64,000 nt of DNA, taken from contig NZ_LMQM01000016.1 in the NCBI RefSeq assembly GCF_001424145.1, forward strand, positions 54,076 to 118,075. Direction: 5' to 3'. A model generated the notes under the pieces. It saw nothing but the letters and a program-made list of their open reading frames with translations. It was not told the DNA's origin and did no database searches. Position numbers and translations under genes: made by a program. This DNA is from Chryseobacterium sp. Leaf404. GTDB taxonomy: Bacteria; Bacteroidota; Bacteroidia; Flavobacteriales; Weeksellaceae. Shown piece by piece: positions 55,372 through 64,000 of the stretch (positions within the stretch are counted from its first letter, which is position 1; every line of letters begins with the position of its first letter).

Positions 55372-55384
55372 GTTAAAAAATGAA

Positions 55385-58300
55385 TTATATAATTTCCTGT
55401 GATTTTTTACTTCGGTTAAAAATCCAGAATATAATTGGAAAAATAAGTAAGGTAAGAACGGTAGCCGTAATTAAACCTCCAATGATCACGATGGCCAAAG
55501 GTTTCTGAGATTCCGAGCCAATTCCTGTGGATAAAGCTGCCGGCAACAATCCGATGGATGCCATCAAAGCGGTCATGATGACAGGTCTTGTACGGGATTT
55601 TACACCATTAAACACTGCTTCGTCCAAAGGCAAACCATTTTTCACATTCTGATGGAATTCGGTTATCAGGATTACGCCGTTTTGGATACATATTCCCAAA
55701 AGGGCAATCATTCCGACGCCGGCAGAAATCCCGAAATTCATTCCTGTTAAATGAAGTGCTATAATTCCTCCAATTAATGCAAATGGCACGTTGGCCAAGA
55801 CTAAGAATGAATCTTTCATATTTCCAAAAAGAATAAAAAGCAGGAAAAATATTCCTAAAATACTGATAGGAACTATTTCTGTTAATCTTTTTGTAGCCCG
55901 CTGCTGGTTTTCAAACTGGCCTGTCCAGCCCACTTTATATCCTTCAGGAAGATCAATTTTTGCGACTTCTTTTTGAGCATCAGAAATTGTTCCGCCCAAA
56001 TCACGGTCACGAATTGAGAATTTAATCCCGATATAACGTTTAATATCATCTCTGTAAATAAATGCAGCCCCGTTATTTTTTTCAATAGTTGCCACCTCTT
56101 TCAAAGGAATCATCGATCCGTCCTGTGTAGGGATCATCAGTGAAGCCATATCGTCCTCATCTTTTCTGTACTCATGAGAATATCTCAGACGAATCGGGAA
56201 TTTTCTTTCACCATCGTACATTTCGGAGGCTGTTTTTCCTCCAAAAGCCATTTCCAGAACGGTTTGTGCATCTTCGGGCATCACGCCGTATGCCGCCATT
56301 TTATTTCTGTCCCAAACTACATTTACCTCTGGCTGACCGATATTTTTAATAATTCCGGCATCGCGAACACCGTCAACATCTTTGATTGATTTTAAAACTT
56401 TATCTGCCAGTTCGTCCAAAGTCTGAAGATTGTCGCCGTAAATTTTAATTCCGTTTTCAGCTTTAAATCCGGCAACAGCTTCTGCCACGTTATCAGAAAT
56501 CGGCTGTGAATAATTAAAGGTAATTCCCTGATATTTGCTCAGTTTTTTATCAATTTCTTCCGTTAGCTGTTCGTAGGTGATCTTTCGGGACCATTCACTT
56601 TTGTCTTTCAGATTAACAGCGAACTGTACAAATCCAAATCCATTCGGGTCGGTTCCGTCGTTGCTACGTCCGGTTTGGGCTAAAACATCAGTCACCTCCG
56701 GAACGCTCATAATGTCTTTCTTCAGAATATCTGCGGTTTTTAAAGATTCATTCAGCGAAGAACTCATCGGCATTTCGGCGGTAATCCAAAGGGAACCTTC
56801 ATTGAGCTGAGGTAAAAATTCTGTTCCTAAAAATTTCCCCGAAAATAAAGTCACGACAACAATTGAAATCGAAACAATTAAACTGATTTTCTTGTTTTTA
56901 AATGTAAATCTGAAACCTCTTAAAACAATTCTGTCCCAGAAATTTACAAACGGATTGTTCTTTTCTCTTACATTTTTATTTAAAAGCAAATGCGTCAGTA
57001 CGGGAACTAAAGTAAGGGTGAAAATCAAAGCTCCCATCAGCGCAAAACCGAGTGTAAATGCTAATGGAGAAAACATTTTGCCTTCTACTTTCTGAAACGC
57101 AAAAATGGGAATCAGAGAGGTGATGATAATTAATTTTGAGAAGAAAATTGCTTTTCCCAAACCTGTTCCTGTCTGTTTGATCCAACCCGCCTTTGCCATT
57201 TTGTTGAATCTTTCCGGACCGTATTTTTTGGCTTTATGGTCGAGCATTACGAAAATTCCTTCCACCATCACCACAGCTCCATCGATGATAATCCCGAAAT
57301 CTACTGCTCCGAGTGACAGTAAATTGGCGCTCATCCCGCAAAGCTTTAAACAAAGGAAAGCAAACAGCAATGAAAGCGGAATAATGATGGAAACGGTAAG
57401 CGTCGTTCGCCAGTCGGCCATGAATATTAAAACAATCACGGTCACAAGGATGATTCCTTCGAGCAAATTATGCATTACGGTTTCTGTGGTAAAATCCATC
57501 AGGTGGTCACGGTCGTAGAACGTTACCATTTTCACATCTTTCGGAAGAATTTTTTCGTTAAGTTCTGCAATTTTAGCTTTTACACCTACCAAAACTTCAC
57601 GGGGATTTTCTCCTTTCCGCATCACCACAATTCCTTCAACAGTGTCGTCGTGCTTATTCAATCCCGCCTGTCCAACTCTTGGTCTCGAACTTTCGTGAAC
57701 TTCGGCAACATTTTTTACGAGAATCGGGTTTCCGTTATCATTTTGAATGGTAATATTGGCGATATCATCCGTCGACTGCACCAAACCGATTCCACGAACC
57801 ACGTAGGCCTGTCCGTTTTTTTCAATAACATCGCCACCTACATTCAGGTTACTTTTCGTAACTGCTTCATAAACCTGCAGCGGTGTCAGATTGTATTTAT
57901 CCAAAGCTCTCGGGTCGATACTCAGCTCAAAAACCTTGTCCTTACCACCGAATACATTGATATCTGCCACTCCCGGAACGCCACGAAGTGCTCTGTCGAT
58001 GACCCAGTTCTGCAATGTCAGCAATTCACGGGAATCTTTTTTCTTACTTTCCAGCGTATATCTGAAAATCTCTCCGGTCGGGCCATAAGGTGGCTGTACT
58101 TCGGGATCGATACCTTCGGGAAGGCTGATGTTTCTAAGCTGATTGTTGACCATATTTCGGGCAAAAGTATCATCAACGCCATCGTCAAAAAGAATTTTTA
58201 CAATCGAAAGACCGAACATTGTAGTACTTCTCACACTTGTTTTTTTCTGAACAGGACTCATCGCCAGCTCAATCGGTGTGGTTACAAAACGCTCTACTTC

Positions 58301-58486
58301 TTCAGCACTTCGGCCATCCCACTGCGTGATGATGACGATTTGGGTGTTGGTAACATCAGGAAAAGCCTCGATGGGCATATTTTTAAAACTGATAAATCCC
58401 GCCACTGCCAAAACAGCGACCCAGATAAAGGTAAATGCTTTGTTTTTAAGTGAAAATGAGATTATATTTTTTATGAATTTATTCAT
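55385..58486 (-). CDS. Heavy-metal efflux RND transporter (CzcA/CusA family)
   Basis: A 1033-residue inner-membrane RND pump with 12 membrane helices and two large periplasmic loops. The helix-4 motif DFGIIIDGAVVMVE carries the Asp/Asp/Glu set typical of CzcA-, CnrA- and NccA-type pumps for Zn, Co, Cd or Ni; CusA-type Cu/Ag pumps differ here. N-terminal FKNMPIEAFPDVTNTQ is also typical. It is the last gene of the TolC-adaptor-RND operon, 42 bases after the adaptor stop. The metal range is inferred. Confidence 0.92.
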   Translation of the reverse strand: MNKFIKNIISFSLKNKAFTFIWVAVLAVAGFISFKNMPIEAFPDVTNTQIVIITQWDGRSAEEVERFVTTPIELAMSPVQKKTSVRSTTMFGLSIVKILFDDGVDDTFARNMVNNQLRNISLPEGIDPEVQPPYGPTGEIFRYTLESKKKDSRELLTLQNWVIDRALRGVPGVADINVFGGKDKVFELSIDPRALDKYNLTPLQVYEAVTKSNLNVGGDVIEKNGQAYVVRGIGLVQSTDDIANITIQNDNGNPILVKNVAEVHESSRPRVGQAGLNKHDDTVEGIVVMRKGENPREVLVGVKAKIAELNEKILPKDVKMVTFYDRDHLMDFTTETVMHNLLEGIILVTVIVLIFMADWRTTLTVSIIIPLSLLFAFLCLKLCGMSANLLSLGAVDFGIIIDGAVVMVEGIFVMLDHKAKKYGPERFNKMAKAGWIKQTGTGLGKAIFFSKLIIITSLIPIFAFQKVEGKMFSPLAFTLGFALMGALIFTLTLVPVLTHLLLNKNVREKNNPFVNFWDRIVLRGFRFTFKNKKISLIVSISIVVVTLFSGKFLGTEFLPQLNEGSLWITAEMPMSSSLNESLKTADILKKDIMSVPEVTDVLAQTGRSNDGTDPNGFGFVQFAVNLKDKSEWSRKITYEQLTEEIDKKLSKYQGITFNYSQPISDNVAEAVAGFKAENGIKIYGDNLQTLDELADKVLKSIKDVDGVRDAGIIKNIGQPEVNVVWDRNKMAAYGVMPEDAQTVLEMAFGGKTASEMYDGERKFPIRLRYSHEYRKDEDDMASLMIPTQDGSMIPLKEVATIEKNNGAAFIYRDDIKRYIGIKFSIRDRDLGGTISDAQKEVAKIDLPEGYKVGWTGQFENQQRATKRLTEIVPISILGIFFLLFILFGNMKDSFLVLANVPFALIGGIIALHLTGMNFGISAGVGMIALLGICIQNGVILITEFHQNVKNGLPLDEAVFNGVKSRTRPVIMTALMASIGLLPAALSTGIGSESQKPLAIVIIGGLITATVLTLLIFPIIFWIFNRSKKSQEII

Positions 58487-58528
58487 GATAGAATTTAAAG
58501 GTTTAAACTAAAAGCTAAGTTGAAAGAT

Positions 58529-59611
58529 TTAGTTATTTAAAGATCGGTAAATGAGCAGCTGATTATTGGTAATCACGCTTTCACCTTCTTTCAAACCTTC
58601 AGAAATGTAGGTGATGTCTCTGTTTTGTTTTAAAATCTGAATTTCTTTAATTTTAATATCATTTCTTGATTTAAAGACCACCACATAACTTCTGTTGTCA
58701 TCAAAAATAACAGCTTTTGAAGGAATTGAAAAGGCAGTTTTATTTTCTGATTTAGAAACTTTTATCGTCGCTTTACTATCCGGAATCAGCAGACCGTTGG
58801 CATTGTCTAAAACCACTCTCGCCTGCATGGCATTGGTTTCCGGATCTATGATTTTAAAGATTTTATCGATTTTTCCGTTGAAAATTTTATCGGGATAGGA
58901 GAGTGTAGAAACCTGTGCTGGCATTCCAATAGTGATTTTGTCGATATCAGATTCATTGATATTCATGATTGCCCAGACGTTTGTAGTATTGGCAACATCA
59001 AAAATATTTTCGCTTCTGTCACTTCTCAGCTGCATGTCTTTGTTGATGTCTTTGTGAACAATGTATCCGTTGATCGGAGCTAAAACACTGTAGATATTTC
59101 CGTTTTTTACATTGTAAACGGTACTCACCGCGCTTGCTCTCTGAAGCTGATCCTGCGCTTTTTGTAACTGACTTTTTGCTTCCAGAACTTCTCTTTCTGT
59201 ATTCAGTTTACCATCGTACATTTCTTTGGCGACACGGAGATTATTCTGTGCAACCACCATATCGGTTTTGGCATCACTCACTTCACGCTGTACTTCAGCC
59301 AGTTCGGTACTTCTGATGGTTGCTAAAACCTGACCTTTTCTTACATAATCACCTAATTCCACATTTACGCTCATCACATTTCCGCCAACCAAAGGGAAAA
59401 CGTCGATGTATGAGTTTTTATCTGCGGATATTTTACCGTAGAAACTGTAAAAATCTTCAATAATTCTGCTTTCTACTTTAGCTGTAGAAATAGATTCAAG
59501 CATCGTATTACTTAGCTCAAAACCTTTGGGCTCAGGACTTTTTGGCTGTTCAGATTTTGAACATGACCATAAAAGAATTATCGAAAATATGGGGATAAAT
59601 AATTTTTTCAT
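58529..59611 (-). CDS. Efflux RND periplasmic adaptor (CzcB/CusB-like lipoprotein)
   Basis: 360 residues from the ATG at 59611, placing lipobox LWSC (Cys17) correctly. A TTG nine codons upstream lies inside the TolC gene and is unlikely. Barrel-sandwich hybrid halves (GGNVMSVNVELGDYVRKGQVLATI and YSVLAPINGYIVHKDI) enclose a coiled coil (about 95-165). Beta-barrel and membrane-proximal domains follow. It links the RND pump to TolC. It starts 1 base after the TolC stop. Confidence 0.9.
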   Translation of the reverse strand: MKKLFIPIFSIILLWSCSKSEQPKSPEPKGFELSNTMLESISTAKVESRIIEDFYSFYGKISADKNSYIDVFPLVGGNVMSVNVELGDYVRKGQVLATIRSTELAEVQREVSDAKTDMVVAQNNLRVAKEMYDGKLNTEREVLEAKSQLQKAQDQLQRASAVSTVYNVKNGNIYSVLAPINGYIVHKDINKDMQLRSDRSENIFDVANTTNVWAIMNINESDIDKITIGMPAQVSTLSYPDKIFNGKIDKIFKIIDPETNAMQARVVLDNANGLLIPDSKATIKVSKSENKTAFSIPSKAVIFDDNRSYVVVFKSRNDIKIKEIQILKQNRDITYISEGLKEGESVITNNQLLIYRSLNN

Positions 59612-59612
59612 T

Positions 59613-60854
59613 TTAATAGAAGATTTTAGTTTGTACAAGTAAATTGAGGTTTTCGGCAGACTGAATCAGATCGTTTTTCATGTCATACACCTGAAGTACG
59701 GTCTGTCTGTAGGTTTCCATAAAGTCTGTAAACTCGATCAGGCTGATGTTTCCGTTTCTGAAATTTTTAAGAATTCCGCTGTAGACTGTTTCAAGATTAT
59801 TTTGATCTGCAATTTTTATCTCTGAAAGCTGATCGAAATTGTTTTTCCAGATTTTATAAGCTGCCTGCACTTTCGTTTCAAGAGAAAATTTTTGATACTC
59901 AGCATTTTTTTCGTTTTGCTGAATAGCAAATTTTGCTTTTTCTACATTTCCTTTATTGCTTTTCCAGAGCGGGATCGGGATTCCCACCATCAGGTTGACC
60001 TCATTTCTGAAAGTTCCGCTTGCCTGGTCGTACTGGGCACCCAGATTAAGATCGGGAACGTTCATTGATTTCTGCCACTGGGCATACAATTTACTGTTGT
60101 CAATCAGTTTTAAGGTATATTGATAATCGGCATTAAACTGCAAAGCCTTTTCCTGCAAAGATTCTTGGTCACCAAAAGGCTGCGATTCTAAAATTTCTTT
60201 CACTTCCTGATCGGTCATCTGTGGTTCAATCGAAACTTTAATCCCTGTAAGAATCTGAAGATTTTGCTGAACTTCAAGAATCTCTCTGTTGATATCCGTT
60301 TTATCTGAATTCAGCTGTACCACGATGCTTTGAAGACGTACTTCGTCTTTCAGAGAAACATTTCCTTTTGCCGACTGTACTTTGTAAGCCTTTAAAAGCT
60401 CATTCATATACCCGAGCTGTTTGGTAATACTTTCCAGTTTCACTTTTTGGTAATAAAGATTGAAATAAGCCATGTGAAGCTCCGTTTTTAAGCTGGCTAA
60501 AAGTTGGGTAAACTGTAACTGTGCGAGTTCTTTATTGGATTTTGCAAAAGCGATTTCGTTTTTCTTTTTTCCGCCAAGGTAGATCAGCTGTGTAACTTCG
60601 GCACCTTTGGCTCTTCCGGCATCAAAAGCTCTCTTATCTTCGGGATTGTAGGCATTGATGTATCCGCTCAACTGTGGAAGTTCCCATATTTTTGACTGGA
60701 TAATATCGGCATCAGCCATATTGATATTATACTGCTCAGCCAAAAGCTGAAGATTGTTCCGCTGAAAGGCTTCCTCACAATCCCGAAGTGACATTTGCTG
60801 CTGTGCGGCCACAAAAGACGAGACAACAAGCAATAGTCCTGCAAATTTGTTCAT
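59613..60854 (-). CDS. TolC-family outer-membrane efflux protein (CzcC-like)
   Basis: 413 residues with a signal peptide to about residue 17 (FVAAQ). Two long alpha-helical repeats of the TolC family (about 25-200 and 225-405), with typical hairpin segments (AQLQFTQLLASLKTELHMAYFNLYYQKVKLE). It forms the outer-membrane channel of the pump. It is the first gene of the operon, and the 474 bases upstream hold inverted and tandem repeats. Confidence 0.88.
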   Translation of the reverse strand: MNKFAGLLLVVSSFVAAQQQMSLRDCEEAFQRNNLQLLAEQYNINMADADIIQSKIWELPQLSGYINAYNPEDKRAFDAGRAKGAEVTQLIYLGGKKKNEIAFAKSNKELAQLQFTQLLASLKTELHMAYFNLYYQKVKLESITKQLGYMNELLKAYKVQSAKGNVSLKDEVRLQSIVVQLNSDKTDINREILEVQQNLQILTGIKVSIEPQMTDQEVKEILESQPFGDQESLQEKALQFNADYQYTLKLIDNSKLYAQWQKSMNVPDLNLGAQYDQASGTFRNEVNLMVGIPIPLWKSNKGNVEKAKFAIQQNEKNAEYQKFSLETKVQAAYKIWKNNFDQLSEIKIADQNNLETVYSGILKNFRNGNISLIEFTDFMETYRQTVLQVYDMKNDLIQSAENLNLLVQTKIFY

Positions 60855-61048
60855 TTATCATTATTTTAATGACAAAAGTGCAGCTACACGATTAAAACGA
60901 ACTTAAAGGTGGCTTAAAAAAAAATTAAATTGTGAATTTGTTTAAATACAAATAAAATTTCTGCAGGGTTTGGATTTTTAAGTTTCAACAAAAATTGATT
61001 TAATTCAAATGGTTAATATTTAGAGCCGGTTTAAAAATTATTAAAAAT

Positions 61049-61146
61049 AAATTTTCAGGTCATTTTTCTTTTCCCCCAACCCTAAAGGGTGGAAAAATGC
61101 CTGGAAAATTTCATCAAAATTAACTCCCTTTAGGGTCGGGGAAACT
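61049..61146. repeat. Nested inverted repeats upstream of efflux operon
   Basis: Arms at 61049-61068 and 61092-61111 are near-complementary (AAATTTTC.AGG..CATTTTTC type). Inside lies ACCCTAAAGGGT. A second pair, TTCCCCCAACCCTAAAGGG (61071-61089) and CCCTTTAGGGTCGGGGAA (61127-61144), is complementary with about two differences. The two folds exclude each other. It may be a miniature mobile element or a regulatory RNA structure. Confidence 0.6.
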
Positions 61147-61200
61147 AATTTTTACGAAATTTAAACATGCTCCTAAATTTTCCAATTTTATTTTTTATCC

Positions 61201-61310
61201 GTCCTTAAATTCACCGGCATCAGTTTAGTAATTCATGCGGGTGAATTTATCAATTTATGCGGATGAGTTTGTCAGTTCATATGCATAAATTTTCAGGTAC
61301 TTCGAAAGCC
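61201..61310. repeat. Degenerate 22-bp tandem repeat array
   Basis: Units of 22 bases run 61223-61244, 61245-61266 and 61267-61288, with weaker flanking copies. The pattern is RTTTRTCARTTYATGCGGRTGA. Together with the inverted repeats it fills most of 60855-61328; the remainder (60855-61048 and 61147-61200) is A/T-rich with nothing recognised. Confidence 0.55.
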
Positions 61311-61328
61311 CCATGGATAATGGATATC

Positions 61329-62693
61329 TTATTTAGTAAAAATAACGGTGAATTTATTTAATTTTTCAGAAGGCGAGGAATACAAAATGTTGGCTCCGTG
61401 GTATTCCAGAATTCTTTTTACAATTCTTAAACCCAAGCCGGAACCGGAGATGTTTTGTGAATTATTGCCCCTCGTAAAAGCGTCAAATAAACGGGACTGC
61501 TCTTTTTCGGGAATGGTATTTCCAAATGAGATCACGTCTATGGTGATATTACTGTTATCTTCATCGAGCAGAATATTCACTTCTTCGTTGTCTGAATAAA
61601 TTGCTGCATTTTTAAGGAGGTTTACAAATACGATCACCAGGAGAGACTGTACGCCGCCGATGGTCAACAGTGCCTCTTCAGTAGATTTTGCAGAGATATT
61701 GAAATCCATTTTCAGTTTGGGGAAACTCTTTTTTAAGCGGTCGAAAGATTCAAAAATAACTTCATCCACACGTACTTCCTCATAAATCGTCTGAATATTC
61801 TCTTTATCAAATTTTGTAAGCAATAGAAGTGAATTGGTAAGATCTGAAAGCAGGTAAACATCTCTCAACATCTGCTGAAGTCCCAAGAGGGTAGTGGGAG
61901 AGTGCTCTTCAAGTTTGATCAGATTTTCTATCTGGAAAGCAATTCTGGTAATCGGGGTACGGATTTCGTGAGAGGCACTTGACGTAAAATCTTTTTGAGA
62001 CTGAAAAACATCGTTTAATCTGATGATCATAGTATTGAAAGATTGCGCAAGAATGCTGATTTCGTCTTTAGCATCTTTCACCGGAAGCTGTGTATTCAGT
62101 TTATGAGCCGTAATCTCTGATACTTCCTGATTGAGCTGCTCAAGCGGATGAAGAAATTTCCCCATAAAATAATAGCTGAAAAACCCGATGAGCAGGGTAC
62201 TTGTAATGTAAGCCGTTATTAAAAGGTATTTGAGATAGGCCATCTTAGACATACCGGTACTGTCTTTAGCACTTGTAAGAATATAGTAGTTTTCGCCGTT
62301 AATAAGCCTCTTTGCGGCATAGATTTCGGGAACTGTTTTATCGGTGTATACAGATTTCTTTTCATCAAGTTCTGCTAAAAGTTTGGGATCCCAGGTTACC
62401 TTTTGATCTTTAAGGGTAGAATAAATCAGCTGTTTCTGAGCATTGAAAATGAGAATCTTCTCATTGAGCAGTACATTATCTGAATTTTCATTAAAAAAAA
62501 CGGGAGCTTCCTCTTCAAAATCTTTAGACTTTAAGATAAAATGAGAAGTAAATTCAAGCCTCTGAACAAATCTTTCTTTAAATTCTCCTCTCCGGAAATC
62601 ATTAAAAAGGATATAAATAATCACCATCACGATCCCCAGTAGAATCGAAAAGGTTATGCTTAACGTTAAAGCGATTTTCCGTTTTAAAGACAT
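61329..62693 (-). CDS. Sensor histidine kinase
   Basis: 454 residues. Membrane helices at about 8-30 and 154-176 flank a periplasmic sensor loop. HAMP (about 177-230) is followed by HisKA with H242 in SHEIRTP and an HATPase domain with N-box (VNLLKNAAIYS) and G-box (GLGLRIVKRI). It starts just after the response-regulator stop, so the pair is co-transcribed. By position next to the RND operon it is a likely CusS/CzcS-type metal sensor, but no metal-binding motif is obvious in the loop. Confidence 0.92.
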   Translation of the reverse strand: MSLKRKIALTLSITFSILLGIVMVIIYILFNDFRRGEFKERFVQRLEFTSHFILKSKDFEEEAPVFFNENSDNVLLNEKILIFNAQKQLIYSTLKDQKVTWDPKLLAELDEKKSVYTDKTVPEIYAAKRLINGENYYILTSAKDSTGMSKMAYLKYLLITAYITSTLLIGFFSYYFMGKFLHPLEQLNQEVSEITAHKLNTQLPVKDAKDEISILAQSFNTMIIRLNDVFQSQKDFTSSASHEIRTPITRIAFQIENLIKLEEHSPTTLLGLQQMLRDVYLLSDLTNSLLLLTKFDKENIQTIYEEVRVDEVIFESFDRLKKSFPKLKMDFNISAKSTEEALLTIGGVQSLLVIVFVNLLKNAAIYSDNEEVNILLDEDNSNITIDVISFGNTIPEKEQSRLFDAFTRGNNSQNISGSGLGLRIVKRILEYHGANILYSSPSEKLNKFTVIFTK

Positions 62694-62694
62694 T

Positions 62695-63375
62695 TTATAA
62701 TGGACTTAAATAATACCCGAAACCGGATCTTGTATGAATCAGTTTCACTGGAAAGTCTTTATCCAGTTTTTTTCTTAAGAAGTTGATGTAAACCTCGACG
62801 GTATTGGTGTTGGTATTAAAATTATGTTCCCAGACGTGCTCTGTAATCTGTTGTTTAGAAACCGTTCTGCCCTGCGCTTCGGCAAGATAAACCAAAAGCT
62901 GAAATTCTTTTAAAGTAAGGGCAATTTCGTTTCCTGATCTGAACACTTTCTGTTCGGTTTTATTGATGATGAGGTCGTCCACTCTGATGATGTCCTGCTC
63001 TATGTCTTCGGTTTGCGTTTTTCTTCTGAGAAGAGAGTTTATTCTAAGCAGAAGTTCTTCAAACTGAAAAGGTTTTACCAGATAATCATCGGCAAGCCTG
63101 TTGAAAGCATCTTTTTTATCAGAAAGATCGCCGTAAGCCGACAAAATAATAATAGGTGTGGTCTTATCGAAAGTTCTTAAAGTCTGACATACATCAAGTC
63201 CGTTCATTTTCGGAACGTTAATATCTAAAAGATACAAATCGTAAGAACTGTTTTTAATCTCCCTTAAAAACGTTTCGCCGTCGAAAACTTTACTGCAGGT
63301 AATTTGATTGGATTCTAAAAATTTGCACAACTCTGCAGAGAGGATAAGGTCGTCTTCCAGTAAAAGGATATTCAT
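62695..63375 (-). CDS. OmpR-family response regulator
   Basis: 226 residues. Receiver domain with acidic E7/D8/D9, phospho-acceptor D51 and K101. An OmpR/PhoB winged-helix domain is at about 130-225 (LTLKEFQLLVYLAEAQGRTVSKQQI, TNTVEVYINFLRKKL). It should be activated by the downstream kinase and is a candidate activator of the adjacent efflux operon. A 7-bp inverted repeat CTAATTT/AAATTAG (63382-63401) sits right before its ATG. Confidence 0.93.
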   Translation of the reverse strand: MNILLLEDDLILSAELCKFLESNQITCSKVFDGETFLREIKNSSYDLYLLDINVPKMNGLDVCQTLRTFDKTTPIIILSAYGDLSDKKDAFNRLADDYLVKPFQFEELLLRINSLLRRKTQTEDIEQDIIRVDDLIINKTEQKVFRSGNEIALTLKEFQLLVYLAEAQGRTVSKQQITEHVWEHNFNTNTNTVEVYINFLRKKLDKDFPVKLIHTRSGFGYYLSPL

Positions 63376-63381
63376 CAGGAA

Positions 63382-63401
63382 CTAATTTTATACGAAATTA
63401 G
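63382..63401. promoter_or_regulatory. Inverted repeat before response-regulator start
   Basis: CTAATTT and AAATTAG, six bases apart, 6 bases upstream of the regulator ATG at 63375. A candidate binding site for autoregulation; too short to be sure. Confidence 0.35.
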
Positions 63402-63538
63402 AAAAAATAATTTTGATAGGGATTGAAAATGGGATTTGAGAGGAAGGTTTAATTAAATTTTAATTATGATTAAGTTTTTTTCCCACTACAGATTTTAATG
63501 AAAATCCATTTATATCTTAATGCTGATTTCACAGTAGT

Positions 63539-63625
63539 TTTGTCATTGACTACGTCGGATCTTCGATTTCCGTAGGAATCTAAACCGATTATTTTATCAT
63601 GCTGAGATTCCTGCGGAATGACAAA
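63539..63625. repeat. Inverted-repeat element with interrupted left arm
   Basis: The right arm 63605-63625 (AGATTCCTGCGGAATGACAAA) is complementary to TTTGTCATT (63539-63547) plus CCGTAGGAATCT (63570-63581), with one G-T pair. The left arm is interrupted by 22 bases (63548-63569). The rest of 63376-63760 shows no gene. Confidence 0.6.
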
Positions 63626-63760
63626 CAAGCCAGAGAAGTCTGTTACTGCTAAAATAAATTCACGAAACTTTTTTAAAATGGATGTAGATTCAAATCAAAA
63701 ATAAATAAAATGTCTGAGCACTATCAGAAAAAAACAGGTACACAACTTCAGGAAACAAAA

Positions 63761-63783
63761 AAATCCCGAAGAAATCGGGATTT
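63761..63783 (-). terminator. Terminator after tRNA-Thr
   Basis: A perfect 9-bp stem AAATCCCGA/TCGGGATTT followed on the minus strand by T residues, directly after the tRNA. Confidence 0.88.
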
Positions 63784-63789
63784 GCTGTG

Positions 63790-63861
63790 AGCCAACTACG
63801 GGACTTGAACCCGTGACCTCTTCCTTACCAAGGAAGCACTCTACCGCTGAGCTAAGTCGGC
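63790..63861 (-). tRNA. tRNA-Thr (GGT)
   Basis: On the minus strand, acceptor GCCGACT pairs with AGTTGGC. D arm TAGCTCAGCGG, anticodon loop TTGGTAA (anticodon GGT) and T arm GGGTTCAAGTCCC are complete. CCA is not encoded. Second of a tRNA pair. Confidence 0.95.
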
Positions 63862-63901
63862 CTTAAACAAAAAATCACACCAAAAGCGTGATTAAATGTT
63901 G

Positions 63902-63974
63902 AGCGGAAGACGAGGGTCGAACTCGCGACATTCAGCTTGGAAGGCTGACGCTCTACCAACTGAGCTACTTCCGC
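63902..63974 (-). tRNA. tRNA-Gly (TCC)
   Basis: On the minus strand, acceptor GCGGAAG pairs with CTTCCGC. D arm TAGCTCAGTTGG, anticodon loop CTTCCAA (anticodon TCC) and T arm GAGTTCGACCCTC are complete. It lies 40 bases upstream of tRNA-Thr in the same transcript; more tRNAs probably lie beyond the window. Confidence 0.95.
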
Positions 63975-64000
63975 AATTTTGTTTCCAAAATTATTGGTAA

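Noticed and set aside
57470..58453. A 327-codon open frame on the plus strand
   Set aside because: It lies wholly antisense to the CzcA-like pump gene, is rich in Phe, His and Arg with no domain pattern, and has no start context. It is a shadow of the real gene.
61201..61310. Possible CRISPR array
   Set aside because: The 22-base units are directly adjacent and degenerate, with no spacers, and no cas gene is in the window.
1..64000. Insertion sequences, prophage or integrase genes
   Set aside because: No transposase, integrase or phage structural gene was recognised on either strand.

Overview
The window (about 36% G+C by eye) comes from a member of the Bacteroidota, family Weeksellaceae, most likely Chryseobacterium or a close relative. 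The evidence is four large secreted proteins with type IX secretion (T9SS) C-terminal sorting domains (IYPNP-type start, KFIKK-type end), many promoters with the Bacteroidota -7 box TAnnTTTG, a bacillithiol deacetylase, a NusB of about 300 residues, a B-type succinate dehydrogenase, and families largely confined to this phylum (DUF3276, DUF2480, DUF6452, DUF6048). This placement rests on reading the sequence, not on a database search.

Layout. 0-7 kb: end of a TPR protein, bshB1, tRNA-His, a PUR-alpha-like protein, an ABC exporter, nusB-DUF1573-yajC, a 21-bp degenerate repeat array and an SDR oxidoreductase. 7-13 kb: a non-homologous end-joining block, Ku plus LigD (split by an apparent frameshift in an A9 tract), followed by recQ. 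13-20 kb: hypothetical envelope proteins, aspS with a decayed duplicate of its own 3' end nearby, and a unit of two DUF2975 membrane proteins, an XRE regulator and two secreted ankyrin proteins. 20-25 kb: a GT-C-like membrane protein, DUF2480, lpxB and comEC. 25-31.7 kb: sdhCAB, a lipoprotein with a thioredoxin fold but no CXXC, and rlmD. 31.7-47.3 kb: a secretion-oriented stretch with a DUF5117-type zinc protease, two tandem M43 metalloproteases, a reprolysin-like protease and a 1211-residue FN3/GEVED protein; the last four carry T9SS signals. 47.5-55 kb: coaE, an MBL hydrolase, ruvB, a hutI-DUF695-hutG operon and an aldehyde dehydrogenase. 55-63.4 kb: a tripartite CzcCBA-like heavy-metal RND pump with a two-component system next to it. 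The window ends with tRNA-Gly and tRNA-Thr.

Functional groupings. Ku and LigD would carry out end joining, with RecQ and RuvB in recombination. SdhCAB couples the TCA cycle to the quinone pool. HutI and HutG are the last two steps of histidine degradation to glutamate; hutH and hutU are not in the window. The response regulator and histidine kinase probably sense envelope metal and control the TolC-adaptor-RND pump. The 32-47 kb block supplies secreted proteases and an adhesin-like protein.

Most of the window is ordinary chromosomal core. The observations most worth checking are the LigD split, the aspS 3'-end duplication flanking a small membrane gene, the DUF2975/XRE/ankyrin unit with a palindrome in its promoter, and several repeat or inverted-repeat elements in intergenic DNA.
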